Shown here: positions 34,078 through 42,060 of the stretch, piece after piece
Position numbering within the stretch: the first letter of the stretch is position 1
How the letters are laid out: the number at the start of each line of letters is the position of its first letter
Assembly (NCBI GenBank): GCA_018657645.1
Contig: JABHWT010000045.1
Span: 1 to 52,767, forward strand
Source: Halieaceae bacterium
Lineage (GTDB): Bacteria; Pseudomonadota; Gammaproteobacteria; Pseudomonadales; Halieaceae
DNA length: 52,767 nt
Reading direction: 5' to 3'
Notes under the pieces: model-generated
What the model saw: only the letters and a program-made list of their open reading frames with translations
What the model was told of the DNA's origin: nothing
Database searches by the model: none
Made by a program: the position numbers and the translations under genes

Positions 34078-34964
34078 CGGAGCTCATTCACCAGCTCTGT
34101 GATAAACAGGGGGCTAGTGCCACAGCAACCACCGATAAAACTTGCACCAGCTGCAATGAGTGTTTTCAGATGTGATGCAAACTCCTGAGGCGTTGTGTTG
34201 TATCGGACTTCAACACCTACCAGCTCTGGCATGCCTGCATTGGCTTTAATCCAAATGGGTAAATCTGTCGTCTGTGCATAGCGCTCGCAAATGGGGATAT
34301 AGTTCTCAATACCAATGCCGCAGTTGGCACCGATGATATCGGCACCACAGTCTTCGAGTTCAGCAACAGCCTGCTCGGGCGTGACCCCCATCATGGTTCT
34401 GTCCTTGTTTTTGCCGGAATCAAAAACGACACTACCAACCACCGGCAGGCCGGTTCGCTTTGCAGCCCCAATGGCTATTTTTGCCTCTACAAGATCGATC
34501 ATCGTTTCTACGACAAGCGCATCCGCACCCCCCTCAGCCAGTGCATTTGCCTGCTCCTCAAATGAGTCGGCGAGTTGTTCTTCGGTAACCTGCTTAGTCA
34601 GCAATAATTTTCCACTGGGGCCGATAGAAGCAAACACCAGGGCCTTATCTCCCGCAGCGCGCTTAGAGATTTTCACTCCCGCAACATTTATATCGCGTAC
34701 AAACTCTTCGGGCTTACCTTCCAACAATTTCCCCAAAGCCAAGCGACTTGCTCTAAAGGTATTGGTCAATACGACCTTGCTGCCTGCATTCACATAAGCC
34801 TGGGCGACCGATTCAACCTGGTCCGGGTGGCTCAGATTCCACAGATCAGGCATCTCGCCTGGTCCCAGACCCCTATTGTCCAACTCGGTTCCCCAGGCTC
34901 CATCGGTTATCACCGGGCCATCCTTTAACAGTGTTTCTATCACATTACTCACGGGGGCTCCCAT
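34074..34964 (-). CDS. Homocysteine S-methyltransferase-family protein (MetH/BHMT N-domain type)
   Basis: A 296-residue single-domain enzyme. It opens with ITDGAWGTELDNRG, matching the (T/D)GA-GT-L pattern of the Hcy-binding domain, continues with LTNTFRASRLAL and VETMIDLVEAKIAIGAAK, and ends with the zinc ligands: GANCGIGIEN (Cys near 206) and IGGCCGTSPLFITEL (Cys-Cys near 276). The family moves a methyl group from a donor (betaine, methylmethionine, methyl-corrinoid or methyl-folate) to homocysteine. Coupled by GTGA to the UroD-like gene downstream and divergent from the MFS gene, so it may accept methyl groups from the corrinoid protein of this locus; that is inference. Confidence 0.9.
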   Translation of the reverse strand: MGAPVSNVIETLLKDGPVITDGAWGTELDNRGLGPGEMPDLWNLSHPDQVESVAQAYVNAGSKVVLTNTFRASRLALGKLLEGKPEEFVRDINVAGVKISKRAAGDKALVFASIGPSGKLLLTKQVTEEQLADSFEEQANALAEGGADALVVETMIDLVEAKIAIGAAKRTGLPVVGSVVFDSGKNKDRTMMGVTPEQAVAELEDCGADIIGANCGIGIENYIPICERYAQTTDLPIWIKANAGMPELVGVEVRYNTTPQEFASHLKTLIAAGASFIGGCCGTSPLFITELVNELR

Positions 34965-35142
34965 TTAAAACTAACTGCTTTTCAGCACATACTTGGCAAT
35001 TGATTGGTGGAGGATAGCACATTGAATCGCATGGGGCGCGAACCCACGATTGACACACAACACTTGTTAGACAGCCGTATTCCACTTACCGTGTTACCCT
35101 GTGGCGTAGTCAGAGCAGACATCGCCTGCTGAAAACAATAAG

Positions 35143-36375
35143 ATGGTATGCATGTCACTTCTATTTGCGACACCCGCGGCCTTGGGCGCTGCTGAGAAAA
35201 GATTACTTCTGCTACTGGCCACAGCATTTTTTGTTGGTCAGTACGACATGACCATACTCACCCTGGCCCTCCCCAACGTACAGGACAGTTTTAGTATTTC
35301 CGAGGAAAGCCTGGGCCAGTTGCTCGGCACTGCCCGCCTGGGCGCCCTACCCGCTATTCTTCTGGCACTTCTGGCAGACCGTGTCGGTCGACGTCGCCTG
35401 CTGGTCGTCACTCTGCTGGGCCTATCCCTAAGTGCAGTGGCCACCGGTTTTGCCCAGACCGTCACTCAGTTCATTGCATTCCAGTTTTGCGCTCGCTTGT
35501 TTACCACCACCGAGGAGATTCTGGCAGTTATTTATGCCCTGGAGATGCTTCCGAGTCGACACCGTGGCTGGGGAGTCGGCTTCCTGGCCGCCATGGGGGC
35601 TCTGGGTTCTGGGCTGGCGGCACTGCTATATGCTGGCGTGGACTTTTTACCCGGGGGCTGGCGTGCCCTGTATGTCATTGGGGCCCTGCCAATCCTGTAT
35701 GTGGCCTGGCTGCGGCGAAAGCTGCCCGAATCGCGAATGTATGAACAACAGATCAGGAACAATCAGCAGGCACCCTTCTGGCAACCCTTTGCTGAGATTT
35801 TCCTCAACCACCGGCGTGCCATTCTCGCTGTGGCGCTTATTTCCACCACCTTCTGGTTCCAGATCAGCGCCTCCCTGAACTTTATATCCAAGTACCTCCA
35901 GGAGACCCACAGCTACAGCCCAGGTCAGGTCAGCAGCCTGTTCATCATAGCGGGATTGGCGGCCATATTTGGCAATATTGTCGCCGGTCGCGTATCGGAC
36001 GCCATTGGCCGCCGTCCCACGTTGGCCGCCGGAATTGCAGTCAACTGCACGGCCTTTCTGCTTTTTTACAACAGTAGCGGCTTCCTTTTACCCCTGGCCT
36101 GGATCGCCGCGCTGTTCAGTTTTTTCGTAGTCGATGTGGTGGCCAATGCCACCACCGGCGAGCTGTTTCCCACCCGCTGCCGGTCCACTGCCTCCACCCT
36201 GCGCACCATTTTTTCAGTGACGGCCGGGGTTGCTGGCCTCACCCTGGAGGGTAGCCTGTACACCCAATTAGGTTCCCATGCCGCGGCCATCTCCCTACTG
36301 ACACTCAGTTCCTTGCTGGCATTGCCGGCGGTGGCACTGCTACTGCGGGAGACCGCCAACACGGATTTATCCTAG
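35143..36375 (+). CDS. MFS transporter, sugar-porter type
   Basis: A 410-residue membrane protein with about 12 hydrophobic helices. Between helices 2 and 3 is LLALLADRVGRRRLLVVTLLGLSL (the G-x-L-aD--GRR-ll signature), between 8 and 9 IVAGRVSDAIGRRPTLAAGI, and ARLFTTTEEILAVIYALEMLPSRHRGWGVG matches the helix 4 to 5 E-P-R motif of the sugar-porter/4-hydroxybenzoate group. RRKLPESRMYEQQ precedes the central loop. It is flanked by methyl-transfer genes on both sides, divergent from the homocysteine methyltransferase, so import of a methylated substrate is a reasonable guess. Confidence 0.9.
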   Translation: MVCMSLLFATPAALGAAEKRLLLLLATAFFVGQYDMTILTLALPNVQDSFSISEESLGQLLGTARLGALPAILLALLADRVGRRRLLVVTLLGLSLSAVATGFAQTVTQFIAFQFCARLFTTTEEILAVIYALEMLPSRHRGWGVGFLAAMGALGSGLAALLYAGVDFLPGGWRALYVIGALPILYVAWLRRKLPESRMYEQQIRNNQQAPFWQPFAEIFLNHRRAILAVALISTTFWFQISASLNFISKYLQETHSYSPGQVSSLFIIAGLAAIFGNIVAGRVSDAIGRRPTLAAGIAVNCTAFLLFYNSSGFLLPLAWIAALFSFFVVDVVANATTGELFPTRCRSTASTLRTIFSVTAGVAGLTLEGSLYTQLGSHAAAISLLTLSSLLALPAVALLLRETANTDLS

Positions 36376-36379
36376 CCGC

Positions 36380-36510
36380 GTATTGCAAAAGTATCTGGCG
36401 AGCGCAGTGCGAGGCGTTTTCAGAGGAAAACGCGGAGTTTATATGCCAATAAATGAGCATTTTGAGCTTGGAAACAACGAAGTAATGTGCCGCCAGATAC
36501 TTTTCAATAC
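36380..36510. repeat. 131-bp palindromic intergenic element
   Basis: The ends are inverted: GTATTG-C-AAAAGTATCTGGCG (36380-36400) against CGCCAGATACTTTTCAATAC (36491-36510), identical over 20 bases apart from one extra C. Inside, GCGTTTTC-AGAG-GAAAACGC (36414-36433) is a perfect 8-bp hairpin, and most of the remaining bases can pair imperfectly across the centre. It lies exactly between two convergent genes (5 bases each side), so it may end both transcripts, be a dispersed palindromic repeat or MITE, or both. No other copy seen in the window. Confidence 0.7.
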
Positions 36511-36514
36511 ACTG

Positions 36515-36886
36515 CTAGGGCACTACCAAAATTAGCCGCAGACTGTTTTCAAAAGCCCTATCAATTTGCGCCTCGGTAACACCGTAGACAATGATATTAA
36601 TCGCCAGCTCTGCTCTTAATACCGGTTCCTGAAGCTCACCCCGAAACCGAGGTGCAACCGCAAACTGGGTCGTATTGAAAAACAGTGAACCACTGCTGCC
36701 CGCATCGACCCTGCCTTTTATATGGCCTATAATCGTACACCCCTGAACCTCAAGCGCACGAGTCAACTCCAGAACAAGGTTTGAAATCGCCTCTTTTATG
36801 TTCGCTATAGGCATCGGTTCTAAAAAAGACAGATGCCTTTGCCCCGCAAAGGCGGATGCGGTTTCATATGTATGCTCATGGGTCAA
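36515..36886 (-). CDS. Hypothetical protein coupled to G3E GTPase, 123 residues
   Basis: Not a family I recognise. It has no signal peptide. It starts MTHEHTYETASAFAGQRHLS with two early His, continues with a helix KEAISNLVLELTRALEVQ, beta-rich GCTIIGHIKGRVDAGSSGSLFFNTTQFAVAPRFRGE and ELAINIIVYGVTEAQIDRAFENSLRLI. The ATG overlaps the stop of the G3E GTPase gene (ATGA), so the two proteins are made together. Placed last in the corrinoid methyltransferase operon, it could be a partner of the GTPase or of the corrinoid protein; nothing in its sequence shows which. Confidence 0.7.
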   Translation of the reverse strand: MTHEHTYETASAFAGQRHLSFLEPMPIANIKEAISNLVLELTRALEVQGCTIIGHIKGRVDAGSSGSLFFNTTQFAVAPRFRGELQEPVLRAELAINIIVYGVTEAQIDRAFENSLRLILVVP

Positions 36887-37470
36887 AGGACGTCCCGCAG
36901 TAGCGCTTCGAAGCCACTGGATTCGTCCATTGATACTGTATGCAACTTTGCATCGGGGTTAATCAGCCCAATATCTGTAGAAATGTCCCTCACCGCCTGC
37001 CCGTCAATGGTATCGATTTTGTTGAGTACCACGATATCCGCAGCGTCTATCTGGGCTTCAAACAAAGGGGCCAGAGCATGTCGCAATACCTCGTAGCGCT
37101 GAGCGTCAACCACGGTAACTGTATCTATCTTTTCGATGCATTTATTGTATTGAAAAATGGTTTTTTTCAGGTCGCCGGGTCTTGCAATACCCGTGGCTTC
37201 TACAACAATCACCTCGGGATGATAAAGGCCTTCTATTTTGTCGATGGATTCAACCAGACCAACGGAGAGAGTGCAACAGATGCAACCGCCAAACAGTTCC
37301 TGGACCTGCAGCCCCTCTCTAGCGAGATAGCTGCCGTCGATTCCTATTTCACCCATCTCGTTTTCAATAATAACGACTTTTGATGACTGCTCAATGAGCG
37401 CCCCTGCCATGGGGAGTAAAATAGTCGTTTTGCCGGAGCCTAGAAAGCCGGCCAATAAAATCAACCTCAT
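36883..37470 (-). CDS. Short G3E-family GTPase (CobW/HypB/UreG type)
   Basis: A 195-residue P-loop GTPase. Walker A is GFLGSGKTT at residues 8-16, the metal-binding C-x-C-C is GGCICCTLSVG near 62, Walker B VVEATGIARPGDL and the guanine motif VVLNKIDT near 150. Ordinary CobW proteins are about twice as long and carry a C-terminal CobW_C domain, which is missing here. G3E GTPases deliver metals or help cobalamin enzymes (MeaB-like). Between the UroD-like methyltransferase (43 bases) and the unknown partner gene, it probably matures or protects the zinc or corrinoid site of this system. Confidence 0.88.
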   Translation of the reverse strand: MRLILLAGFLGSGKTTILLPMAGALIEQSSKVVIIENEMGEIGIDGSYLAREGLQVQELFGGCICCTLSVGLVESIDKIEGLYHPEVIVVEATGIARPGDLKKTIFQYNKCIEKIDTVTVVDAQRYEVLRHALAPLFEAQIDAADIVVLNKIDTIDGQAVRDISTDIGLINPDAKLHTVSMDESSGFEALLRDVL

Positions 37471-37513
37471 GTTAAGGCGTCTCTGATTATTTAGCTATTG
37501 TCCCAGTGGCGCC

Positions 37514-38650
37514 TTAAAGTACCGCCTTGGGCCGGTAGTTTTTGGCCGTGTCAATCATTGCACGAAAGTTCTCCGGCTTGACATTGGGCGGCACGCTGCA
37601 ACCGGTACCCAGAATATACCCGCCTCCGGCACCCACAATATCTATCTTCTCCTTACAATACGAGGCCACTTCCTCGGGAGTTCCCAGGGCGAGCAAGGCG
37701 GCGGGCACATCACCTTTCAGGCATGCATGATCATTGAGGATTTCCTTGGCCAGCGCCAGGTCGGTCGTGCCATCAAGTTCAAGAGCTATAGATCCTCTTG
37801 GTAGCTGTTTGAAATAGGCCAGGTTCTTATCCCAGCAGGTATCGAGATGAAACAGGGTGACAATTCCGTGCTCCCACATCGCTTCCACAATTTGTCGAGT
37901 GTAGGGCCACCAGAAGCGCTCAAACATTTTGGGACTAAAGAAGTAACCGCCGGCTCGCTCCTCAGTGAATAGCCAAATATTACTATCCCAGTGTTTCATC
38001 TCTGCAAGTTTGGCAGCTATCAAATCGTCGGTCATGCGCTGCAGAGCGCGTTCCACAGGTTCCGGGTTGTAATACACATCCTGGGTAAAGGGCACCATTG
38101 AACGCATGAGAGACAGGGTGAAAAATGGGTGGGTACCATTGCCGGTAAACAATCGACTGATATTTCTGTTCGCGCAGCACCGGGTAAAAAGTCCATCGGC
38201 CGCTATCAACTGATCCATATGTTTTTTCACTTCATCGGGCGTTGCCTTGGTTATCCGCCAAAGGTAGTCCTCCTGAAAAAACTTGTCGTAGCCGATCTCG
38301 GCTATCCTGTCGTAATCCTCGACCTGCAGTATTTCCTGTTCGTTCAATTGAAAAGGTATATCGGGTGCCAGTTCCTGCCCGGAAATACTCATTTTCATCG
38401 GAAAATTACCCATTACCTGCAATTGAATGGGGATATAAAAGCCTGGATAGATGGCATCCCACCCACCGTACTCATCAAACACTTTAAAAATAGTCTCTAC
38501 AACCAGGGTATTATCTTTAACCATATCGCCAAGAAGCACACCGGCCAAACCCGCGGCCGGCTCTGGCAACAGGGTCGGCACCACTGGAATGCGATCGGTA
38601 GGCTCCAGGCGCATTGCCGTCTGCACGCGTTCATACCCTTCATTGCTCAT
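37514..38650 (-). CDS. UroD/MtaA-family corrinoid methyltransferase
   Basis: A 378-residue methyltransferase of the MtaA/CmuA type. The start MSNEGYERVQTAMRLEPTDRIPVVP is the usual family opening. Later segments include YFFSPKMFERFWWPYTRQIVEAMWEHGIVTLFHLDTCWDKNLAYFKQLPRGSIALELDGTTDLALAKEIL, with His and Cys (H-L-D-T-C) as zinc ligands, CLKGDVPAALLALGTPEEV, and GGYILGTGCSVPPNVKPENFRAM supplying the third Cys. It would transfer a methyl group to or from the corrinoid protein; the substrate is not predictable. Its ATG overlaps the corrinoid protein gene by four bases. Confidence 0.9.
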   Translation of the reverse strand: MSNEGYERVQTAMRLEPTDRIPVVPTLLPEPAAGLAGVLLGDMVKDNTLVVETIFKVFDEYGGWDAIYPGFYIPIQLQVMGNFPMKMSISGQELAPDIPFQLNEQEILQVEDYDRIAEIGYDKFFQEDYLWRITKATPDEVKKHMDQLIAADGLFTRCCANRNISRLFTGNGTHPFFTLSLMRSMVPFTQDVYYNPEPVERALQRMTDDLIAAKLAEMKHWDSNIWLFTEERAGGYFFSPKMFERFWWPYTRQIVEAMWEHGIVTLFHLDTCWDKNLAYFKQLPRGSIALELDGTTDLALAKEILNDHACLKGDVPAALLALGTPEEVASYCKEKIDIVGAGGGYILGTGCSVPPNVKPENFRAMIDTAKNYRPKAVL

Positions 38651-39279
38651 CCGGCTTTCCTCATGTATTCAATACAATACTCTACTCCGGCTGAGGCATC
38701 GTGGGTTTGGAAATCTGCGCCGATGTGATCTTTGAACGTGTTGGTGGTAACACCGCCGCCAACCAGTAGCTTAAACTTGCCTCGTAAGCCCTCCTCTTCC
38801 AACATATCAACGGCTTGTTTGGAGCTTTCAAAAGACGTGGTAATGAGCGCTGACAGGCCTACAAAATCAGGCTCTATCTCCTTCACTTTTTGCAGTAAGT
38901 CGGTTGGCTCCACGTTAACGCCCAGATCGTGAACATCAAAAGACTGAGCGCGTAGCAAGGTGGCGAGAATGTTCTTTCCCAGGTCGTGAACATCGCCACG
39001 CATGGTGGCCAGAATAATTGTGCCGCATACATCGGTCGCCCCCTCCTTTTGGAGGTGGGGCGAGAGAAGCGCAGCGGCCTCTTTAAAAATTTCCGCGGAT
39101 AAAAGCAGCTCCGCCAGAAAATAGTCTCCCTCCTGAAATAGCTCTCCTATTCTGGTCATACCCTCGCGACAATCGTTCAGAATGGCGACCGGATTCTCTC
39201 CGGATGACAGTCTCTGGGTGATCAGTTCGATTGCCTGGTCTCTTTCCAACGTCTCGATCATTTCTTGCAAGCTGCCCAT
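38647..39279 (-). CDS. Corrinoid (B12-binding) methyl carrier protein
   Basis: About 210 residues from ATG 39279, preceded by AGAGG; the upstream GTG at 39318 is not supported. The first 85 residues are the helical cap domain (LLSSGENP-type, ILNDCREGMTRIGELFQEGDYFLAELLLSAEIFKEA). Then comes the Rossmann B12 domain: GDVHDLGKN with the cobalt-ligating His near 98, VEPTDLLQKVKEIEPDFVGLSALITTSFES and LLVGGGVTT. This is the MtaC/MtbC/MtmC group. It is the first gene of the operon with the methyltransferase, GTPase and unknown partner; a sigma70-like promoter lies 130 bases upstream. Confidence 0.93.
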   Translation of the reverse strand: MGSLQEMIETLERDQAIELITQRLSSGENPVAILNDCREGMTRIGELFQEGDYFLAELLLSAEIFKEAAALLSPHLQKEGATDVCGTIILATMRGDVHDLGKNILATLLRAQSFDVHDLGVNVEPTDLLQKVKEIEPDFVGLSALITTSFESSKQAVDMLEEEGLRGKFKLLVGGGVTTNTFKDHIGADFQTHDASAGVEYCIEYMRKAG

Positions 39280-39410
39280 ACCAACCTCTTTCCAGTTTGG
39301 GTTATGTTGTGAAATCACCTGTTTATTGGAGTTTCTTACCCCTTGTAATCGAGCCCTTCACCCAGCGTTTGGGTTCACTTGTCTATGCAAGTTCCTGGCT
39401 CGCGAGTCAA

Positions 39411-39438
39411 TGTATACAGGGGTAACTGTTGAAGTCAA
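39411..39438 (-). promoter_or_regulatory. Sigma70-like promoter of corrinoid operon
   Basis: On the minus strand: TTGACT (-35, 39438-39433), 16-base spacer, TATACA (-10, 39416-39411), leading towards the corrinoid protein start at 39279 with a leader of about 125 bases. The 350-base gap 39280-39629 otherwise holds the leader of the CoA-transferase gene; no B12 riboswitch box was found. Confidence 0.45.
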
Positions 39439-39629
39439 TCCATACAGCCCGTGTACAGGCGTCGGGTCGGCAGAACATGTTTCAAATCCGTATTCTCCAG
39501 CAGGTAGAATGCATTGTTAAACCGCAATTACTCGACCGCCAGCTATCAGCTGCAAATACACCGCAGTGATCATTGACAGTGTCTGTTCTGCCCAGCACTC
39601 TAGTAAACAAAACACGGAGACGCATTAGA

Positions 39630-42053
39630 ATGACCCAAGGTCCTCTGGATGAGATGCGGGTACTGGATACATCGACGACCCTGGCGGGCGCCTATGCTAC
39701 AAAGCTGCTCGCGGATGCCGGTGCCGATGTGGTCAAAGTTGAGCCACCAGATGGGGACCCTCTACGCAAGTGGTCAGCCTCGGGGCAATCTCTTGCAGAA
39801 GGTGTGGACGGCGCGCTGTTTCAGTTCCTGAATACCCTTAAGCGATCCATCATTATCGATCCGGGTACTGACGCGGGCCGCGAGCGACTGCTTTGTCTTG
39901 CCTCCAATGCCGATGTAGTTATTGAGGACTCCGGGATTGGAAACCTTGCGCACCGTGGACTCGACCACGCCTCCTTGAAGTCGATCTCCGACACCATCTC
40001 ACTGGTCTCGATATCGCACTGGGGACAAACTGGGCCCTGGACAGATCGCCCAGCCACCGAATTTACGCTTCAGGCAGCGGCCGGATCAACCGCCTATCGT
40101 GGCCTTCCGGAGCGCGGTCCGGTCACCGCCGGAGGACAGATCGGGGAGTGGGCAACAGGGAGCTACGCGGCTGTCAGTGCCATCATCGTCTGGCTTTCGT
40201 CTCGACACTCGGGGTGCGGGCAACATGCCGACCTGTCGATGTTTGAGGTGGCGGTGGCGGCGCTCACTATCTATCACGACCTGCAGAGTCAGTGGCTGGA
40301 AACACCGCTGGCACAGAACTTCGAGACCCCGTCGATCGAGCCCACCAAGGATGGCTGGATCGGCATTACAACCTATACCGGGCAGCAGTGGCAGGATTTC
40401 TGCGCAATGATCGGACGTACGGACCTCTGCAACGATCAGAAGTACTTTAATGCCACTGTGCGAATGGATAACCTTAAAATGATTCAAGAGGCGATGCATA
40501 ACTGGACCCGATCGCAGACAACCGAAGAGATCATGACTCTGGCCAATTCCCTGCGGGTTCCGGCGGCGCCCATTGGCAATGGCAAGGAAGTTCTGGAAAC
40601 AGACCACTATCGGGAGCGCGGTGTTTTTATTAAAAATCCCGCTGGCTTTCTTCAGCCTCGACGCCCCTACAGATTATCCGACTGTGCGGACATTCCCCTT
40701 GCGCCCGCGCCCGGCATTGGACAGCACGACGGCGAGATCGATGCCCAGTGGGCGCTGCCACGCGGCATTGCCAACCCGGGTGCCAATGGGCTTGCGGGCC
40801 CTTTTGCAGACCTGCGAATCGTTGACCTAACCGCGTTCTGGGCCGGCCCGGTTGTTACCTCCACTCTGGCCGAGCAAGGTGCCGACGTTATCAAGATCGA
40901 GTCCGTTCAGCGTCCCGACGGCATGCGTTTTGCCAGTTCGCACCCGATACACCCCGCCTGGGAACGCTCCGCCGTTGTCCACGGCGCCAATATTGGCAAG
41001 CGAGACATCACTCTGGACTGTGACTCCAAGGAAGGGAAAGCGCTGCTACTGAAGTTACTGGAACGCGCCGATGTATTAATCGAGAACTTCTCGGCCAGGG
41101 TAATGGATCACTTTGGCCTGGATTGGGACACTGTCCACGCTATTAATCCGCAACTTGTGATGGTGCGCATGCCGGCCTGGGGACTGGACGGGCCGTGGCG
41201 AGACAGGGTTGGATTTGCTGCCAATGTAGAGCAGGCCAGCGGATTGGCCTGGATCACAGGCTACCCCGACATGCCACTGGTCATGCGCGGCGTATGTGAC
41301 CCCGTGGGCGGCATGCACACTCTGGTAGCCCTGTTGACCGCTCTGGAGCATCGTCGCAAAAGTGGCAAGGGACAGCTTGTAGAGGTCGCGCTAATCGAAC
41401 CGGCCCTCAATCTGGCAGCGGAACAAATCATCGAGTGGAGTGCTTACGGCGAACTATTAACTCGCAACGGAAATCGTGGCCCCGCAGCAGCACCGCAGGG
41501 ATGTTACCAGTGTGCAGGGGAACCAGCAGCACAGCGCGACACCAGCCCCAATGAGCCCTGGTTAGCCATTGCTGTACAAAATAACGCCCAGTGGCTGGGC
41601 TTGCGACGCGCCCTGGGCGAGCCCGAGTGGGCTACTGCTCCAGCCTTCGACTCGGCCCAGGGGCGACGCACCGGGCACGATCTGATCGATAGGGAACTGA
41701 CAAAGTGGTGTGCACCACGCAATGCAGTAGAGGCAGTCGATACCCTGTTAGCAGAGGGTGTTCCGGCCTCTGTGTTGACCAATGCGCACTTTGTAATGCC
41801 CAACCCGCAGTTGGCGCATCGCGAGTTCTTCTCGGTGCGTGACCACCCTGTTACTGGCCCCACGCGCTACCCCGGATTCCCTGCCCGCTTCTCGGGGCCG
41901 TCGACAAGCAACGGCCGCCCCGCACCAACACTAGGCCAACACAATGAGGAAATCCTCATAAACGAGCTTGGCGTTAGCGAGGCCGAGTTTGAGCGCCTGA
42001 GAAAAAACAAAGTCATAGGCAATCTACCGGCGTGGGAGGCACCGTCAAAATAA
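39630..42053 (+). CDS. Tandem-domain family III CoA-transferase (CaiB/BaiF)
   Basis: About 807 residues from ATG 39630 (GGAG upstream); the alternative 39573 adds an unusual basic leader. Two full CaiB/BaiF domains follow each other: residues 1-385 (MRVLDTSTTLAGAYATKLLADAGADVVKVEPPDGDPLRKW) and about 390-807 (LRIVDLTAFWAGPVVTSTLAEQGADVIKIESVQRPDGMRF). The catalytic Asp position is kept in domain 1 (CGQHADLSMFEVA) but is Glu in domain 2 (GQLVEVALIEPAL). Normal members are 400-residue proteins that form interlocked dimers, so this fusion probably makes a pseudo-dimer with one standard active site. Transfers CoA between acids; substrate unknown. Confidence 0.9.
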   Translation: MTQGPLDEMRVLDTSTTLAGAYATKLLADAGADVVKVEPPDGDPLRKWSASGQSLAEGVDGALFQFLNTLKRSIIIDPGTDAGRERLLCLASNADVVIEDSGIGNLAHRGLDHASLKSISDTISLVSISHWGQTGPWTDRPATEFTLQAAAGSTAYRGLPERGPVTAGGQIGEWATGSYAAVSAIIVWLSSRHSGCGQHADLSMFEVAVAALTIYHDLQSQWLETPLAQNFETPSIEPTKDGWIGITTYTGQQWQDFCAMIGRTDLCNDQKYFNATVRMDNLKMIQEAMHNWTRSQTTEEIMTLANSLRVPAAPIGNGKEVLETDHYRERGVFIKNPAGFLQPRRPYRLSDCADIPLAPAPGIGQHDGEIDAQWALPRGIANPGANGLAGPFADLRIVDLTAFWAGPVVTSTLAEQGADVIKIESVQRPDGMRFASSHPIHPAWERSAVVHGANIGKRDITLDCDSKEGKALLLKLLERADVLIENFSARVMDHFGLDWDTVHAINPQLVMVRMPAWGLDGPWRDRVGFAANVEQASGLAWITGYPDMPLVMRGVCDPVGGMHTLVALLTALEHRRKSGKGQLVEVALIEPALNLAAEQIIEWSAYGELLTRNGNRGPAAAPQGCYQCAGEPAAQRDTSPNEPWLAIAVQNNAQWLGLRRALGEPEWATAPAFDSAQGRRTGHDLIDRELTKWCAPRNAVEAVDTLLAEGVPASVLTNAHFVMPNPQLAHREFFSVRDHPVTGPTRYPGFPARFSGPSTSNGRPAPTLGQHNEEILINELGVSEAEFERLRKNKVIGNLPAWEAPSK

Positions 42054-42060
42054 GGCGGCG

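Noticed and set aside
39408-39454. Repeated GTCAAT...TACAG stretches as an iteron array
   Set aside because: Only two or three loose copies, better explained by the -35 and -10 elements of one promoter.
39280-39572. Possible cobalamin riboswitch ahead of the corrinoid operon
   Set aside because: No B12 box (GCCACTG type) or the surrounding conserved elements were found on the minus strand.
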